Shown here in pieces: positions 8,315 to 18,566 of a stretch of DNA of 64,000 bases. The stretch comes from Noviherbaspirillum autotrophicum (GTDB taxonomy: Bacteria > Pseudomonadota > Gammaproteobacteria > Burkholderiales > Burkholderiaceae_D): assembly GCF_000818395.1 (NCBI RefSeq), contig NZ_JWJG01000028.1, positions 3,143,021-3,207,020 on the forward strand. Reading direction: 5' to 3'. The number at the start of each line of letters is the position of its first letter. Position 1 is the stretch's first letter. Below the pieces are notes generated by a model. The model did not search any database and had not been told where the DNA came from. It saw only the letters and a program-made list of their open reading frames with translations. Made by a program: the position numbers and the translations under genes.

Positions 8315-9037
8315 CTACACGAGCTTGTGGCGGTCGCCGATCTGCGCCTCGTAGGTCAGGTTCTGCAGTGCCATCTCCTGCGTGGCATCCAGCGCGACGA
8401 ACTGCACGCCGCATACATGAACGTCAGACTTGCCAGGCGCTGCCTTGCGCACCCCGGTGTTACGGATCCGGGCTTGCGCACTGATCGGCACTTCGTGATT
8501 GCCCGGCTGGATCTGCAGCGCGAACGACAGGACGACCATATCGTCCTTCTGCCCGACTTCCTTGGCCGCTTCCAGCAGCGCGCCGGTGATGCTGAGATTG
8601 TCGATACGGACCGGCAATTTCCCTGCACTTTCCCCTCCGGTGCCGCTTGTGCCCGGCGTGATCGTTGCCGGAAGATCGACCTTGACCCGCATGGCCATGC
8701 GCAGGCTGGCAGCACGCACCGCTTTCGGGAAGGAGAGGTGCGCATAAAAATACGGATGCATGAATACCCGCTCGACAAACGTGTTGAACGAGCAGACCTT
8801 AACCCCGGTAAATACCCGGATCGTCAGCTTCTCGCCCTCATGGAATGACATGAGGACGCTGTGCTCGGTGGGGATCTTCACCAAAATGTATTCGTCTTTC
8901 ACATAGCCGATGAGCGTCGTGAAGTACTGTGCCGGCTTCTGGTCGCGCACCACCAAGATCTGCAGCCGGGTGCCGACCTGCAGGTTCATCTCTTCAAATG
9001 CGATAGAAGAAAAGTTATTCGTCGCGAAATTATTCAT
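8315..9037 (-). CDS. PilZ-domain c-di-GMP receptor, YcgR-like
   Basis: Cytoplasmic protein of 240 residues with an N-terminal PilZN/YcgR-type barrel (about residues 15-105) and a C-terminal PilZ domain (about 108-230). The two c-di-GMP-binding motifs are present: RxxxR as RMAMR (about 112-116) and (D/N)xSxxG as NLSITG (about 147-152). The family brakes flagellar motors or controls surface structures when c-di-GMP rises. It is the last of three leftward c-di-GMP genes; the gap to the upstream GGDEF gene is 44 bp. The target cannot be told, because no flagellar or exopolysaccharide gene is in the window. Confidence 0.88.
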   Translation of the reverse strand: MNNFATNNFSSIAFEEMNLQVGTRLQILVVRDQKPAQYFTTLIGYVKDEYILVKIPTEHSVLMSFHEGEKLTIRVFTGVKVCSFNTFVERVFMHPYFYAHLSFPKAVRAASLRMAMRVKVDLPATITPGTSGTGGESAGKLPVRIDNLSITGALLEAAKEVGQKDDMVVLSFALQIQPGNHEVPISAQARIRNTGVRKAAPGKSDVHVCGVQFVALDATQEMALQNLTYEAQIGDRHKLV

Positions 9038-9081
9038 GTCGTCGGCTCCCTTCCTGCATTCCGTTCAATCCGTTCTTGCAT

Positions 9082-10248
9082 CTACGCGCCGGCACATTCC
9101 ACCCGGTTGCCTCCCGCAGCCTTCGCCGCATGCAGCGCCTTCTGTGCATGCGCAAGCAGATCCGGGATCGATTCACCCTCGCGCAACACGGCCAGGCCGA
9201 TGCTGATGGTGCACGCCGGCGCCCCTCCGGGACCCGACGCGAACCCGGCCGGTGCGGCCGTTTTTGCTACTCTCGCCCTCAATCGTTGCGCGATTTTCAA
9301 CGCCGCCGCCGGTCCGGTTTGCGGCAGCAGCGCGGCGAACTCCGCAGCGCCCATGCGCGCAAAGCAATCCGTGGACCGGAATACCCCGTCGGCCAGCAGG
9401 GCGACATTGACCTTGACTTGGTCGCCGGCAGCGTTGCCGAATGCCGCTCTGAGTGCTTGCATGCGGTCGACTTCGATCATCAACATGCTCAGCTTTCTTC
9501 CCGTGCTCCTGCACCGTACCCATTCGCGCTCGAGTCGTTCGAGGAAGATCTCCCGCGTCAGCGCCCCGGTCAGGAAATCCCGGCTGGCCGCATTTGCGGC
9601 ATGGATGAGCATTCGGTCGTGCACCATCATCATCGAGCCAAAGGTTAGAGTCGGCAAGACCAGCGCGCCGGCCGAGATAAAAAAAACACTCCATGGCGAA
9701 GGTTGCAACAGCGACGACACCGCTCCCGATTGCGCCACATGGACTACCGCCCGAACAGCATTACCGAGCGCAAATATCGTCGCAGCGCTGACCGTAAAAA
9801 GATAGGGATAGCGAGAATGTCCCGCGCCCTTTGCTTGAAAAACCGTACCGGCTATCGAGGCGAGTACGACGGTCTGGAACGTCGAAACAGCGATGGTCCT
9901 GAGCGCGAACGAATCGTACTTATAATGGAACAGCGCAATTGCGACAGTGAAGAGGACGAGCGACACAGCGTATACGGTCATCGACGCGGGAGGGCCGCTG
10001 AAACGCCGGAAGCCAGCCAGCGTGGCCAGTGTAGCTAACGCATAAGTCGCGTTTGCCGCCTCGTAGGCGAGCAGCGGCGGCAACTGGCGCCCCAAGGCAT
10101 ACAGGATGAATGAGGCAAAGCCCACCGCATTGGCCATCATCCATTCCGCCACGCCCGGTTCATCCCGCCGGTCAAGTGCGGAAAGGACGACCAGCATCAG
10201 GATGCACAGGCACGCGGAAACCAGGAAGATGCCTGACAAGACGGTCAT
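9082..10248 (-). CDS. Membrane GGDEF protein with degenerate active site (GAAEF)
   Basis: Product of 388 residues with about seven hydrophobic segments in residues 1-225 and a C-terminal GGDEF-type domain (about 235-385). The catalytic GG(D/E)EF motif reads GAAEF at residues 300-304, so the second glycine and the metal-binding acidic residue are lost and cyclase activity is unlikely. The inhibitory I-site RxxD (RSTD, 291-294) stands at the canonical five residues before it and is intact. This combination suggests a c-di-GMP-binding pseudo-enzyme rather than a synthase. The start lies 9 bp after the PAS-GGDEF-EAL gene, so they form an operon; the PilZ receptor follows. Confidence 0.85.
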   Translation of the reverse strand: MTVLSGIFLVSACLCILMLVVLSALDRRDEPGVAEWMMANAVGFASFILYALGRQLPPLLAYEAANATYALATLATLAGFRRFSGPPASMTVYAVSLVLFTVAIALFHYKYDSFALRTIAVSTFQTVVLASIAGTVFQAKGAGHSRYPYLFTVSAATIFALGNAVRAVVHVAQSGAVSSLLQPSPWSVFFISAGALVLPTLTFGSMMMVHDRMLIHAANAASRDFLTGALTREIFLERLEREWVRCRSTGRKLSMLMIEVDRMQALRAAFGNAAGDQVKVNVALLADGVFRSTDCFARMGAAEFAALLPQTGPAAALKIAQRLRARVAKTAAPAGFASGPGGAPACTISIGLAVLREGESIPDLLAHAQKALHAAKAAGGNRVECAGA

Positions 10249-10257
10249 GGCGGCGCC

Positions 10258-13200
10258 CTACGCAACGTTCTGTTTCATTGCGTCCAGCAGCTCCATGAAG
10301 CGTTCGGCCGGCACCGGTCGGCCGAACAGGAAGCCCTGGAAATGCTTACAGCGGTTAGCGAGCAGGAATTCGAGCTGATCATCCGTTTCGACGCCCTCGG
10401 CAATCACCTGCAAATCGAGCGTATGGCTCATGTTGATGATAGTCTGGACGATTGCCGCATCTCCGGTGTCGATGACCAGGTCGCGCACGAAGGACTGATC
10501 GATCTTGACCTGATCCACCGGCAGGCGCTTCAGGTAGGACAAAGACGAATACCCGGTGCCGAAGTCATCGAGTGCGAAGGTCACGCCCAGTTCGCGCAGC
10601 TCATGCATCTTGCTGATCGTGTCGTCGATGTCACCGATGATCATCGTCTCGGTCATCTCCAGCTTGAGCCGGGCCGGGTTCGCGCCGCTTTCGGACAGCG
10701 CGGCGCGCACCATCGGCACGAAGCCGGGCTGGCGGAACTGCTTGGCGCTGACGTTGATCGCAATTCCCAGGTGGCTGGTTTCCGCCTTGCTGCCCCAGGC
10801 CGCAAGTTGCGCGCAGGCGGTCTCGAGCACCCATTGACCGATCTGATAAATCAGGCCGGTTTCCTCGGCGATTGCGATGAATTTCCCCGGCAGCACCATC
10901 GGTTTCCCCGGGGGGTGCCAGCGCAGCAGCGCTTCCGCGCCGACGATTTCATGCGTTTCGTTAACCTGAGGCTGGTAATACAGCTCGAAAGCCTTGCTCG
11001 CGATCGCGTCGCGCAAGCCGGCTTCCATCGCCGCCTTTTCATTCAGTGCCGCCTGCATTTCAGCACTGTAGAACCGGCAGGTATTGCGCCCCGCTTCCTT
11101 GGCCTGGTACAGCGCGATGTCGGCCTGCTTGAGCAGGACATCGAACGGCTCCTCGTGGCCACGGAAGCGGCTGATGCCGATACTGGGCGTATTGCGATAG
11201 TCGGAGTCCGCACCCTTGAGCGTATACGGGCAATTGAGGGTGGCGAGGATTTTTGCCGCCACCGTGTCGATCTGCGCCGCCGCGATCTTCTCGTCGGCAC
11301 TCAGGTCGGGCAGCATCACGACAAATTCGTCACCGCCCAGGCGCGCCACCGTGTCGCACTCGCGCACCGAGGCCGACAGGCGCTGCGCCACCTGGATCAG
11401 CAACTGGTCGCCGACGTCGTGCCCCATGGTGTCGTTGAGCGTCTTGAAATGATCAAGGTCGATCAGCATGAGCGCCCCATAGTGGCGGCTGCGCGCGCTG
11501 GCGGCCAGCACCTGCGAGACGCGATCCATCAGCAGCCTGCGGTTGGGCAGATTGGTGAGCGGATCGAAAAAGGCGAGATTGCGGATCTGCGCCTCTGCAT
11601 TCTTGCGCATGGTGATGTCGGAAAACGCGCTCACATAATGGGTCACGCGCTCCTGCTGGTCTTTCACTGCGGTGACGACCAGCCACTCGGGATACACCTC
11701 GCCGCTCTTCTTGCGGTTCCAGATTTCGCCTTCCCAATGCCCCTTCAGTTCGATGGCGTGCCACATCTGCCGGTAAAATTCCGGCCCCTGGCGCCCGGAC
11801 CTGAGTATGGCCGGCGTCTTGCCCATCACTTCGGCGGCACTGTAGCCAGTCAGTTCCTCGAAGGCGCGGTTGACGCGCAATATCGTTCCCTGCGCATCGG
11901 TCACCATCATCCCCTCCTGGGATTCGAAGGCAACCGCCGCCACACGCAGCTGTTCGTCGGCGATCTTGCGTTCGGTGACGTCGGTAATGGCACCATGCCA
12001 CAGCAGGCTGCCGTCCTCGAGCCGCTCCGGCCGCGCGTCGCCGAGCAACCAGCGCACGCCGCGCTTGGGCAGTATCACGCGATACTCGTGATGCCAGGGC
12101 TCGAGCGTCCTGGCGGAGGCGCGGATCGAGGCAGTGACGCCTTCGGCATCGTCGGGATGGTGACGCGCCGAAATGGCGGAGGCGTCGTCGCGCACTTGTT
12201 CCGGGTCGAGCTCGTAGATCTCCCACAAGGCCTGGCTGACAAAAGGCGCCGTCGCGCGGCCGTCCGGATACACGCGGTACTGGAAGATCACGCCCGGCAC
12301 ATGCGACGACAGCTTTGCCAGCAAATCATGGCTTTGCCGCAAGGCGCGTTCAGTATTCTTGCGCGCGGAAATGTCCTGCTTGACACCGACAAAATGCGTG
12401 ATGCCGCCGGACGCTGACATGACTGGCGCAATCACCAGTTCTTCGTTGTACAGGCTGCCATCCTTGCGCCGGTTGACGAGCTCGCCGCGCCAGGTCTTCC
12501 CGCACAGGATGGTTTTCCACATCGCGTTATAAAAGCTGGCGTCCTGCTGCCGCGACGAGACGACCTCGGACACGCGGCGCCCGAATACTTCTTCCCTGCG
12601 GTAGCCGCTCAGCTCTTCGAAAGCGCGATTCACCCACTCGATCTCGGCCTTGGTATTGGTGACCACTACCGCGTTGCCGACCGCTTCCAATGCTACGACG
12701 CGCAGGCGGTTGCGCTCTTCGCTGGATCGGATGGCTGCGGTGGCGCTTGCCCGCTGTCGCATCCCCATGATCAAGAAGTAGGTGAACAAGCCGAGCAGTA
12801 CCGAGCCTGCCATCCCGACAACGACAAGCATGTCCCGTTGCTGGTAATACGGCGCGAGTATGGCGTCCACTGCCGCACCAACGGTCACAACTAGGCCAAA
12901 ATCGCGGAGGTGGCGCCAGGCGAAAATTCGCTCGATGCCATCGGTCTTCGCCTTGATCTGAAAGCTGCCGCTCTCGGCCGCGCCGGGAGCCAGAAAGGGC
13001 CGGCCAGCCAAGGTCTTGCCCATGCCGATTTCGGGATGCGGCGACCTGGCAAGTATTTCTCCCGACGACCTGACCAGCGCGATCACGTCGCCCTGACGCG
13101 TGGCGAGCGTATCGTAGAAACGCCCGAAGTACTCGGGCGCAATGGACATGACGATGACACCCCGGAAGCGGTTGCCCGGCCCAAGGATCGGCCGGGTGAA

Positions 13201-13719
13201 CTGGATCGACCAGCGGTTGGACACGCGCCCCAGCACCGGCTTGCTGATGAACAGCTGGTCCGTGCGCCGCTCCTGATGCACGCGGAAATGCTCGCGGTCG
13301 GCCAGCGAAACGGGTTTACTCTGAGTGTCGAGACTGCTGTAGACCAGCATGCCGGCAGCGTCGATCACCGCGACCTGAAAGCTGATTTCCCGGACAAAGT
13401 AATTTTGCTGACGATGCACCGCGTCATGGAATTCGCCGGGATTATGGGTCCAGGTCTCGCGCAGCGACAACAGGGACAGGTCGATGCCGCGCACCGACGC
13501 CTTGATCTGCTCTGCGAACGCACGTGACAGGTTGGTTGTATCGCTCCTGGCGACTTGCGTGATCTGAGCGCGGGTGGACTGGAGCTGGAGGTAAATCGCG
13601 CCCCAGATGCAAACCAGCAGCAGCCCGAACAAGGCCAGCAACTGATTGACGGGATTCGATAATAGACCGATGTACCCCGGTGATCCCTGAGCGGCGTTGG
13701 GTTTCGGTTCGACAGTCAT
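10258..13719 (-). CDS. Sensor PAS-GGDEF-EAL hybrid c-di-GMP enzyme
   Basis: Inner-membrane signalling protein of 1153 residues. Order: transmembrane segment (about 25-45), periplasmic dCACHE-like sensor (about 50-280), second transmembrane segment (about 287-308), three PAS domains (about 330-450, 460-580, 590-705), GGDEF domain and EAL domain (about 885-1145). The cyclase motif GGDEF (795-799) and its I-site RECD are intact. The phosphodiesterase signatures EAL (about 929-931), NVSAKQF, EMTET, DDFGTGYSS (from about 1051) and EGVET are also intact, so both making and degrading c-di-GMP are possible. It is first in a three-gene operon with a pseudo-GGDEF protein and a PilZ receptor. A perfect FNR/DNR-type box lies 132 bp upstream of its start. 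Confidence 0.93.
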   Translation of the reverse strand: MTVEPKPNAAQGSPGYIGLLSNPVNQLLALFGLLLVCIWGAIYLQLQSTRAQITQVARSDTTNLSRAFAEQIKASVRGIDLSLLSLRETWTHNPGEFHDAVHRQQNYFVREISFQVAVIDAAGMLVYSSLDTQSKPVSLADREHFRVHQERRTDQLFISKPVLGRVSNRWSIQFTRPILGPGNRFRGVIVMSIAPEYFGRFYDTLATRQGDVIALVRSSGEILARSPHPEIGMGKTLAGRPFLAPGAAESGSFQIKAKTDGIERIFAWRHLRDFGLVVTVGAAVDAILAPYYQQRDMLVVVGMAGSVLLGLFTYFLIMGMRQRASATAAIRSSEERNRLRVVALEAVGNAVVVTNTKAEIEWVNRAFEELSGYRREEVFGRRVSEVVSSRQQDASFYNAMWKTILCGKTWRGELVNRRKDGSLYNEELVIAPVMSASGGITHFVGVKQDISARKNTERALRQSHDLLAKLSSHVPGVIFQYRVYPDGRATAPFVSQALWEIYELDPEQVRDDASAISARHHPDDAEGVTASIRASARTLEPWHHEYRVILPKRGVRWLLGDARPERLEDGSLLWHGAITDVTERKIADEQLRVAAVAFESQEGMMVTDAQGTILRVNRAFEELTGYSAAEVMGKTPAILRSGRQGPEFYRQMWHAIELKGHWEGEIWNRKKSGEVYPEWLVVTAVKDQQERVTHYVSAFSDITMRKNAEAQIRNLAFFDPLTNLPNRRLLMDRVSQVLAASARSRHYGALMLIDLDHFKTLNDTMGHDVGDQLLIQVAQRLSASVRECDTVARLGGDEFVVMLPDLSADEKIAAAQIDTVAAKILATLNCPYTLKGADSDYRNTPSIGISRFRGHEEPFDVLLKQADIALYQAKEAGRNTCRFYSAEMQAALNEKAAMEAGLRDAIASKAFELYYQPQVNETHEIVGAEALLRWHPPGKPMVLPGKFIAIAEETGLIYQIGQWVLETACAQLAAWGSKAETSHLGIAINVSAKQFRQPGFVPMVRAALSESGANPARLKLEMTETMIIGDIDDTISKMHELRELGVTFALDDFGTGYSSLSYLKRLPVDQVKIDQSFVRDLVIDTGDAAIVQTIINMSHTLDLQVIAEGVETDDQLEFLLANRCKHFQGFLFGRPVPAERFMELLDAMKQNVA

Positions 13720-13822
13720 CTATGGCGCATTTTCTTTAACGTTGTCCGCGCCGGCAATGATTCGTCGTATTCACATACTAACGATCACAAAATTGAGAAT
13801 ACTTATGGTGCGGTGCGCTTTT

Positions 13823-13864
13823 ATCCTATAGACAACAAGAAATAATAAAATTGACTCAAGTCAA
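13823..13864 (-). promoter_or_regulatory. FNR/DNR-type promoter of the c-di-GMP operon
   Basis: TTGACTCAAGTCAA (13851-13864) is a perfect dyad matching the FNR/DNR/NNR consensus TTGAY-N4-RTCAA. On the minus strand a -10 hexamer TAGGAT (13828-13823, 4/6) follows after 22 bp, which would put the box centre near -41.5, the class II activator position. It is downstream of norD and upstream of the PAS-GGDEF-EAL gene only, so the c-di-GMP operon is the target. Which Crp/Fnr-family protein acts cannot be told. Confidence 0.7.
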
Positions 13865-13934
13865 AACATCCCGAAGAAATTCCGGTTAGCACAAGGCGAA
13901 ATCACGGTGCCCGCCAGGCACGTATTCCCGGCCT

Positions 13935-15776
13935 TCACTGCGCTTCAGTCAGCTGCACATACAGGCGCGGTAAGACTTCCGGCAGCATCGCGGCATCCCT
14001 GACCACGACATAGCCGCTGGCGCCGAACAGGTGCGGCAGATAGTCGCCGGCCTGCTCGTCGATGGTCACGCAGAACGGCGTCAGTCCGAGGCGGCGCGCT
14101 TCCTGGATCGCCACGCGCGTATCTTCCACGCCATAGCGGCCCTCGTACTTGTCGAGGTCGTTGGGCTTGCCGTCGGTGAGGATCAGCAGCAGCCGGCGCG
14201 CCGACTTCTGCTTGGACAGGATCGCGGCCGAATGGCGGATCGCCGCGCCCATGCGGGTATAGAAGCCGGGCTTGAGTGCGGCCAGCCGCCCGCGGATGGT
14301 GCCGTTGTAGCGTTCGTCGAAACCCTTGAGCAGGTGGTAGCGCACGTTCTGCCGCCGCACCGAGGAAAAGCCGTACAGTGCGAAGCGGTCGCCGGTCGCC
14401 GACAGCGCCTCGCCGAACAGCAGCAGGCTGTCGCGGATCACGTCGATCACGCGCGCCGAATTGTTGATCCAGGCGTCGGTCGACAGCGACAGGTCCGCCA
14501 GCAACAGGCAGGACATGTCGCGCGACTGGTTGCGGCTGTCGATGTACAAGCCGGGCTCGCCGACAGGTACGCCGCTGGCCTTTTCCGCCGCATAGCGCAC
14601 GCAGGCATCCATGTCGAGGTCGCTGCCGCTGGCTTGGGCACGCAGGCGCGAACGCTGCGGCGCGAGCGCCTGGAACTGGTTGCGCAGGCGCTTGGCCGTG
14701 CCGCGCAGTGCCTGTGGCAGGTCGCACGGCTCGGCATCGCGCGCCACCAGCATTTGCAGGCTGCAGTGCGCCGGCTGCATCTGCTGCTTGCGGAAATCCC
14801 ATTCCGGCAGCGGGATGCCGTCGGCCAGCACCAGATCGTCGTCCGCTTCGGCCGGCAGGTCGAGATCGAAACGGATGCGGCTGGACGTGGTCTTGCCGTC
14901 GTTGGCTACGCTGAGGAAATCGAGGTCATTGGCCGCCCGCGCGGCATCCTCGTTGTCGTCCTCGTCGAGCGCGCGGTCGACCTTGACGTATTCGGCCCAG
15001 GAAAACAGGCTTTCGGCGCGGAACAGCAGCATGAACGGGCTCTTGTTTTCGGGCACGTCCACCGATTGCGCGCGGCGCTTGCGCGCCTCGGCGTCCTTCT
15101 GCACCTTGCTGCCCTCGGGTTGCTGCGGCTCGCCCTGGCCTGCCTTGCGCGGCTCGCCGCCTGCCGTCGGCGGTTCCGGATGCAGCCAGAGCGGCACCGG
15201 TGCGGGCTGCTCCCTGCCAAGAATGAAGGTGTCGATCGAGCCGGGTTCGCGCAGCGCGGCGCGGATGGTGTTTTCAGCAGCGGCAGTGGCCAGCTCCATG
15301 CCAGCCGGGTCGGGCCGCCGCGCGATTTCTGCGTCGACCAGCTTGCGATAGCGCACCGCCAGGCCGGGCAGCGCCTGCAGCGTTGCCAGCGTCGCCTGCT
15401 GGTTGCGCACGATCCAGCTCGCGTGGGGCGCCACGTCGTGCGCCGCCAGTGCGATCAGCCACAGGTAGAGTTCGCGGTTGAGCGCGCGCTCCGGGAATAC
15501 GTCGATCGACAGCGGCAGATACAGCGTCGCCTCGTCAGCCCAAGCCAGTTCCACCTTGTCGCCGATGCCGGCGATGCGCTCCAGCCAGCTGCGGCGCGCG
15601 CCCTGCGTGGTAGCCGTGCCGGCGCGGATGCTCAGGCCGGCGTCGCCGCCGAGCGCGCGGAAGAAGATCGGCGCAATGCGCTCCATTTCCTTCAATTCGA
15701 CGCGCTCCTTCGGAAAGCCGCGGTAGGCGGTGCGCGTGATCAGCTTGTCCCACAAGCCTCCGACGAATTCTTCCAT
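13935..15776 (-). CDS. norD: Nitric oxide reductase activation protein NorD
   Basis: Cytoplasmic von Willebrand A-domain protein of 613 residues needed, with the MoxR ATPase NorQ, to activate the NorCB nitric oxide reductase. The VWA domain occupies about residues 420-610. Its metal-ion-dependent adhesion site is visible as DLSLS (428-432), a threonine near residue 508 in FYTRMG, and DGKPND (about 536). A charged, low-complexity linker spans roughly residues 190-235. The start lies 1 bp from the stop of the upstream 4Fe-4S gene, so it is the last gene of the nor operon. Confidence 0.93.
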   Translation of the reverse strand: MEEFVGGLWDKLITRTAYRGFPKERVELKEMERIAPIFFRALGGDAGLSIRAGTATTQGARRSWLERIAGIGDKVELAWADEATLYLPLSIDVFPERALNRELYLWLIALAAHDVAPHASWIVRNQQATLATLQALPGLAVRYRKLVDAEIARRPDPAGMELATAAAENTIRAALREPGSIDTFILGREQPAPVPLWLHPEPPTAGGEPRKAGQGEPQQPEGSKVQKDAEARKRRAQSVDVPENKSPFMLLFRAESLFSWAEYVKVDRALDEDDNEDAARAANDLDFLSVANDGKTTSSRIRFDLDLPAEADDDLVLADGIPLPEWDFRKQQMQPAHCSLQMLVARDAEPCDLPQALRGTAKRLRNQFQALAPQRSRLRAQASGSDLDMDACVRYAAEKASGVPVGEPGLYIDSRNQSRDMSCLLLADLSLSTDAWINNSARVIDVIRDSLLLFGEALSATGDRFALYGFSSVRRQNVRYHLLKGFDERYNGTIRGRLAALKPGFYTRMGAAIRHSAAILSKQKSARRLLLILTDGKPNDLDKYEGRYGVEDTRVAIQEARRLGLTPFCVTIDEQAGDYLPHLFGASGYVVVRDAAMLPEVLPRLYVQLTEAQ

Positions 15777-15777
15777 G

Positions 15778-16838
15778 TCAGTGCTCCTTGTCCGTTGAGG
15801 CCGCGTCGGCCGGAACGCTCTTGAGCATGATCCGGCGCGCCGCGCCTACGTTGAATGCGGCTTCCGATTCGGCGCGCATGTCATGCACCCAGTTCAGCAG
15901 CGTACCGGAAGGGTTTTCTTCCTGCGTGTGCTCGCAGGCGTCGACGCACTGGCCGCACTGCACGCACGCAAACATCATGCGCTTGACGTTGCGCGGATTG
16001 AGCCGCATCGGGCAGACGTGGTCGCAGGCGGAAAAGCAGGTGGAGCAATCCTTGGCGCGCTCGCGCTTGAAGCCGACCACCATCGCCTTGTCGTTGGCCA
16101 TCCATGCCAGGCTCTGGAACAGGCCGATGGCGCAGGCGTAGCGGCAGAACAGGTGGCGCGCGAACATGAATTCGATGAAGAACGCGATGCTTGCCGCGGA
16201 CAGGAAAATGGTCTGGTTGCGCGTCGGCGTGCCGTGCCACAGGTTGCCGTAGATTTCAGCCGGCGGCAGCAGGTAGGTCAACAGCACCACCGCCCACAGC
16301 ATCGCGCACAGGATCACCAGCGGCAGCACGGCAAACCACCAGATCGCATCCGGCTTGGTTTCGCTGCCGTCGGGATTGCGGGCCGGTACTTGCTTCTTGT
16401 CCCACAGGCTTTGCTTGCCGATAGCCCGGCGCAGGGTCTGGTTGATGGTTTCGACGATCGAAAAGTGCGGGCAGAGCCAGCCGCAATACAGCCGTCCCCA
16501 TTTCCAGCTGACGTAAATCAGCGTGCCGCCGATGCCCAGCAACGGCAGGAAGCCCCGCAGCACCAGGTTCAACGCCGCCTGCGCGGGACTGGCGCGTCCG
16601 GCGACGAAGTCGTCCAGCCCGAGCGTCCAGTCGAGGCCGAAAAAAATGAAATGCTTGACGTTCAGGTCGAGCCGGAAAATGTCGAAGATCGGCGCAAAAA
16701 TGAACAGCAGGAAAAAACCGGCCTGCGTGATCTGGCGCCAGCGCTGCACCGGCAGGCCCAGCCAGCCGGCCTTTCTGGTGCCGACGTGCGGGGCAACAGC
16801 AGGGCCGGTGGACGGCAGCGGGCGTGCGGCAGTCGGTT

Positions 16839-16842
<4 letters not shown>
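15778..16842 (-). CDS. NapH/CcoG-like membrane 4Fe-4S protein within the nor operon
   Basis: Predicted membrane polyferredoxin of 354 residues with about five hydrophobic segments (near 40-60, 95-115, 175-200 and 215-240, among others). It has paired CxxxC motifs near membrane ends (YCGWLCP and FCRYACA), as in NapH/NosR/CcoG, followed by a cysteine cluster DCSTCFSACDHVCP and a ferredoxin motif CVQCGQCVDACE. It could pass electrons across the membrane or aid cofactor maturation; its role with NorCB is not established here. ATG at 16842 is chosen because it overlaps the norQ stop as ATGA; the frame is open upstream but that part is antisense-like. Its place between norQ and norD implies a link to NO reductase. 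Confidence 0.8.
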
Positions 16843-17654
<812 letters not shown>

Positions 17655-17706
17655 GTCATTTCTCCGATAGTCAATTGAGTGCGGCGCGCGGCATGTTGAA
17701 CCGGCA

Positions 17707-17958
17707 TTAGCGGAAGGCATAGGTAATGGAGCCTACCACGACGACCAGCCAGCCGAGCACCAGCCAGCGCCATGGTCCGGCGATGCCCTGCAGGGCCATG
17801 AAGCGATCGATCACGATTCGCCCCTTGACCAGCGTTGCCGCCAGCACGGGAAGGATGATGGCGCGCCCGGACATGCCGAACTCCGCCAGGCCGAATGTCA
17901 CTGCAGTCAATGCCAGCAACATCATCCACTGCAAGGTCGCTGCTTTTTGTGCGTTCAT
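17707..17958 (-). CDS. norF: NorF, small COX4-like membrane protein
   Basis: Product of 83 residues with three hydrophobic segments (about 10-28, 32-48 and 62-80), resembling prokaryotic cytochrome c oxidase subunit IV. In nor clusters this small protein follows norE and is called NorF; it improves NO reductase performance but is not catalytic. It starts 7 bp after norE and ends 52 bp before norQ. Identity rests on size, topology and context. Confidence 0.8.
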   Translation of the reverse strand: MNAQKAATLQWMMLLALTAVTFGLAEFGMSGRAIILPVLAATLVKGRIVIDRFMALQGIAGPWRWLVLGWLVVVVGSITYAFR

Positions 17959-17965
17959 GATGAGC

Positions 17966-18559
17966 TCAGTGCAATACGTAAATCAACGGGAACAGGATGA
18001 TCCAGACCAGATCGACCATGTGCCAATAGGCGGCGCCGGTTTCGACGCCGGCATGCTCGCTCGCGCTATAGCCGCCGTTGCGCGCCTTCAGGGCGATGGC
18101 GGCGAGAATCACCATGCCGAGAATGACATGCATGAAATGGAAGAAGGCGAGTCCGAGGTAGAACATGTAAAAGGTATTGGTCGACATCGTGATGCCTGCC
18201 TCGACCTTGGCGGCGAATTCGATCACTTTCAGCACCACGAAAATACTGCCGCATCCCAGCGCGGCGGCCAGCCAGCGCGCGCAGATTCGGCCATCATTGT
18301 TGCGGATCGCGGCGGATGCGCGTACCACGAAATAGCTGCTGGTGATTAACACCACGGTATTGATTGCGCCGCTCACCCGGTCCAGCTCCAGCTGGGATGC
18401 GTTGAACAGCTCGACGTTGCGCGCTCGCGCAAACGCATAAGCAAGGAAGAAAATGCCAAATACAAGCAGTTCGGCAAGGATGAAGCACCACATCGCCAAG
18501 TCGCCCGGCAATGCGCGGTCCCGCGCATGTGGTGCAGAAGGTAAGGCAGTCGTAGTCAT
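17966..18559 (-). CDS. norE: NorE, cytochrome c oxidase subunit III-like protein
   Basis: Integral membrane protein of 197 residues in the heme-copper oxidase subunit III family, with five hydrophobic segments and the family signature HxxxGM seen as FHFMHVILGM (about 135-144). In denitrifiers NorE accompanies NorCB and supports full NO reductase activity. It is separated from norB by 52 bp containing a strong stem-loop, the largest gap inside the nor series, so norEFQ-fdx-norD may be expressed at a lower level than norCB. Confidence 0.9.
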   Translation of the reverse strand: MTTTALPSAPHARDRALPGDLAMWCFILAELLVFGIFFLAYAFARARNVELFNASQLELDRVSGAINTVVLITSSYFVVRASAAIRNNDGRICARWLAAALGCGSIFVVLKVIEFAAKVEAGITMSTNTFYMFYLGLAFFHFMHVILGMVILAAIALKARNGGYSASEHAGVETGAAYWHMVDLVWIILFPLIYVLH

Positions 18560-18566
18560 TTTTTGA

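Noticed and set aside
10342-12417. Plus-strand open frame of 691 codons
   Set aside because: It is antisense to the PAS-GGDEF-EAL gene, whose motifs are intact, and shows no recognisable domain.
14031-15824. Plus-strand open frame of 597 codons opposite norD
   Set aside because: Antisense shadow of norD; low-complexity Arg/Gln/Ala-rich translation.
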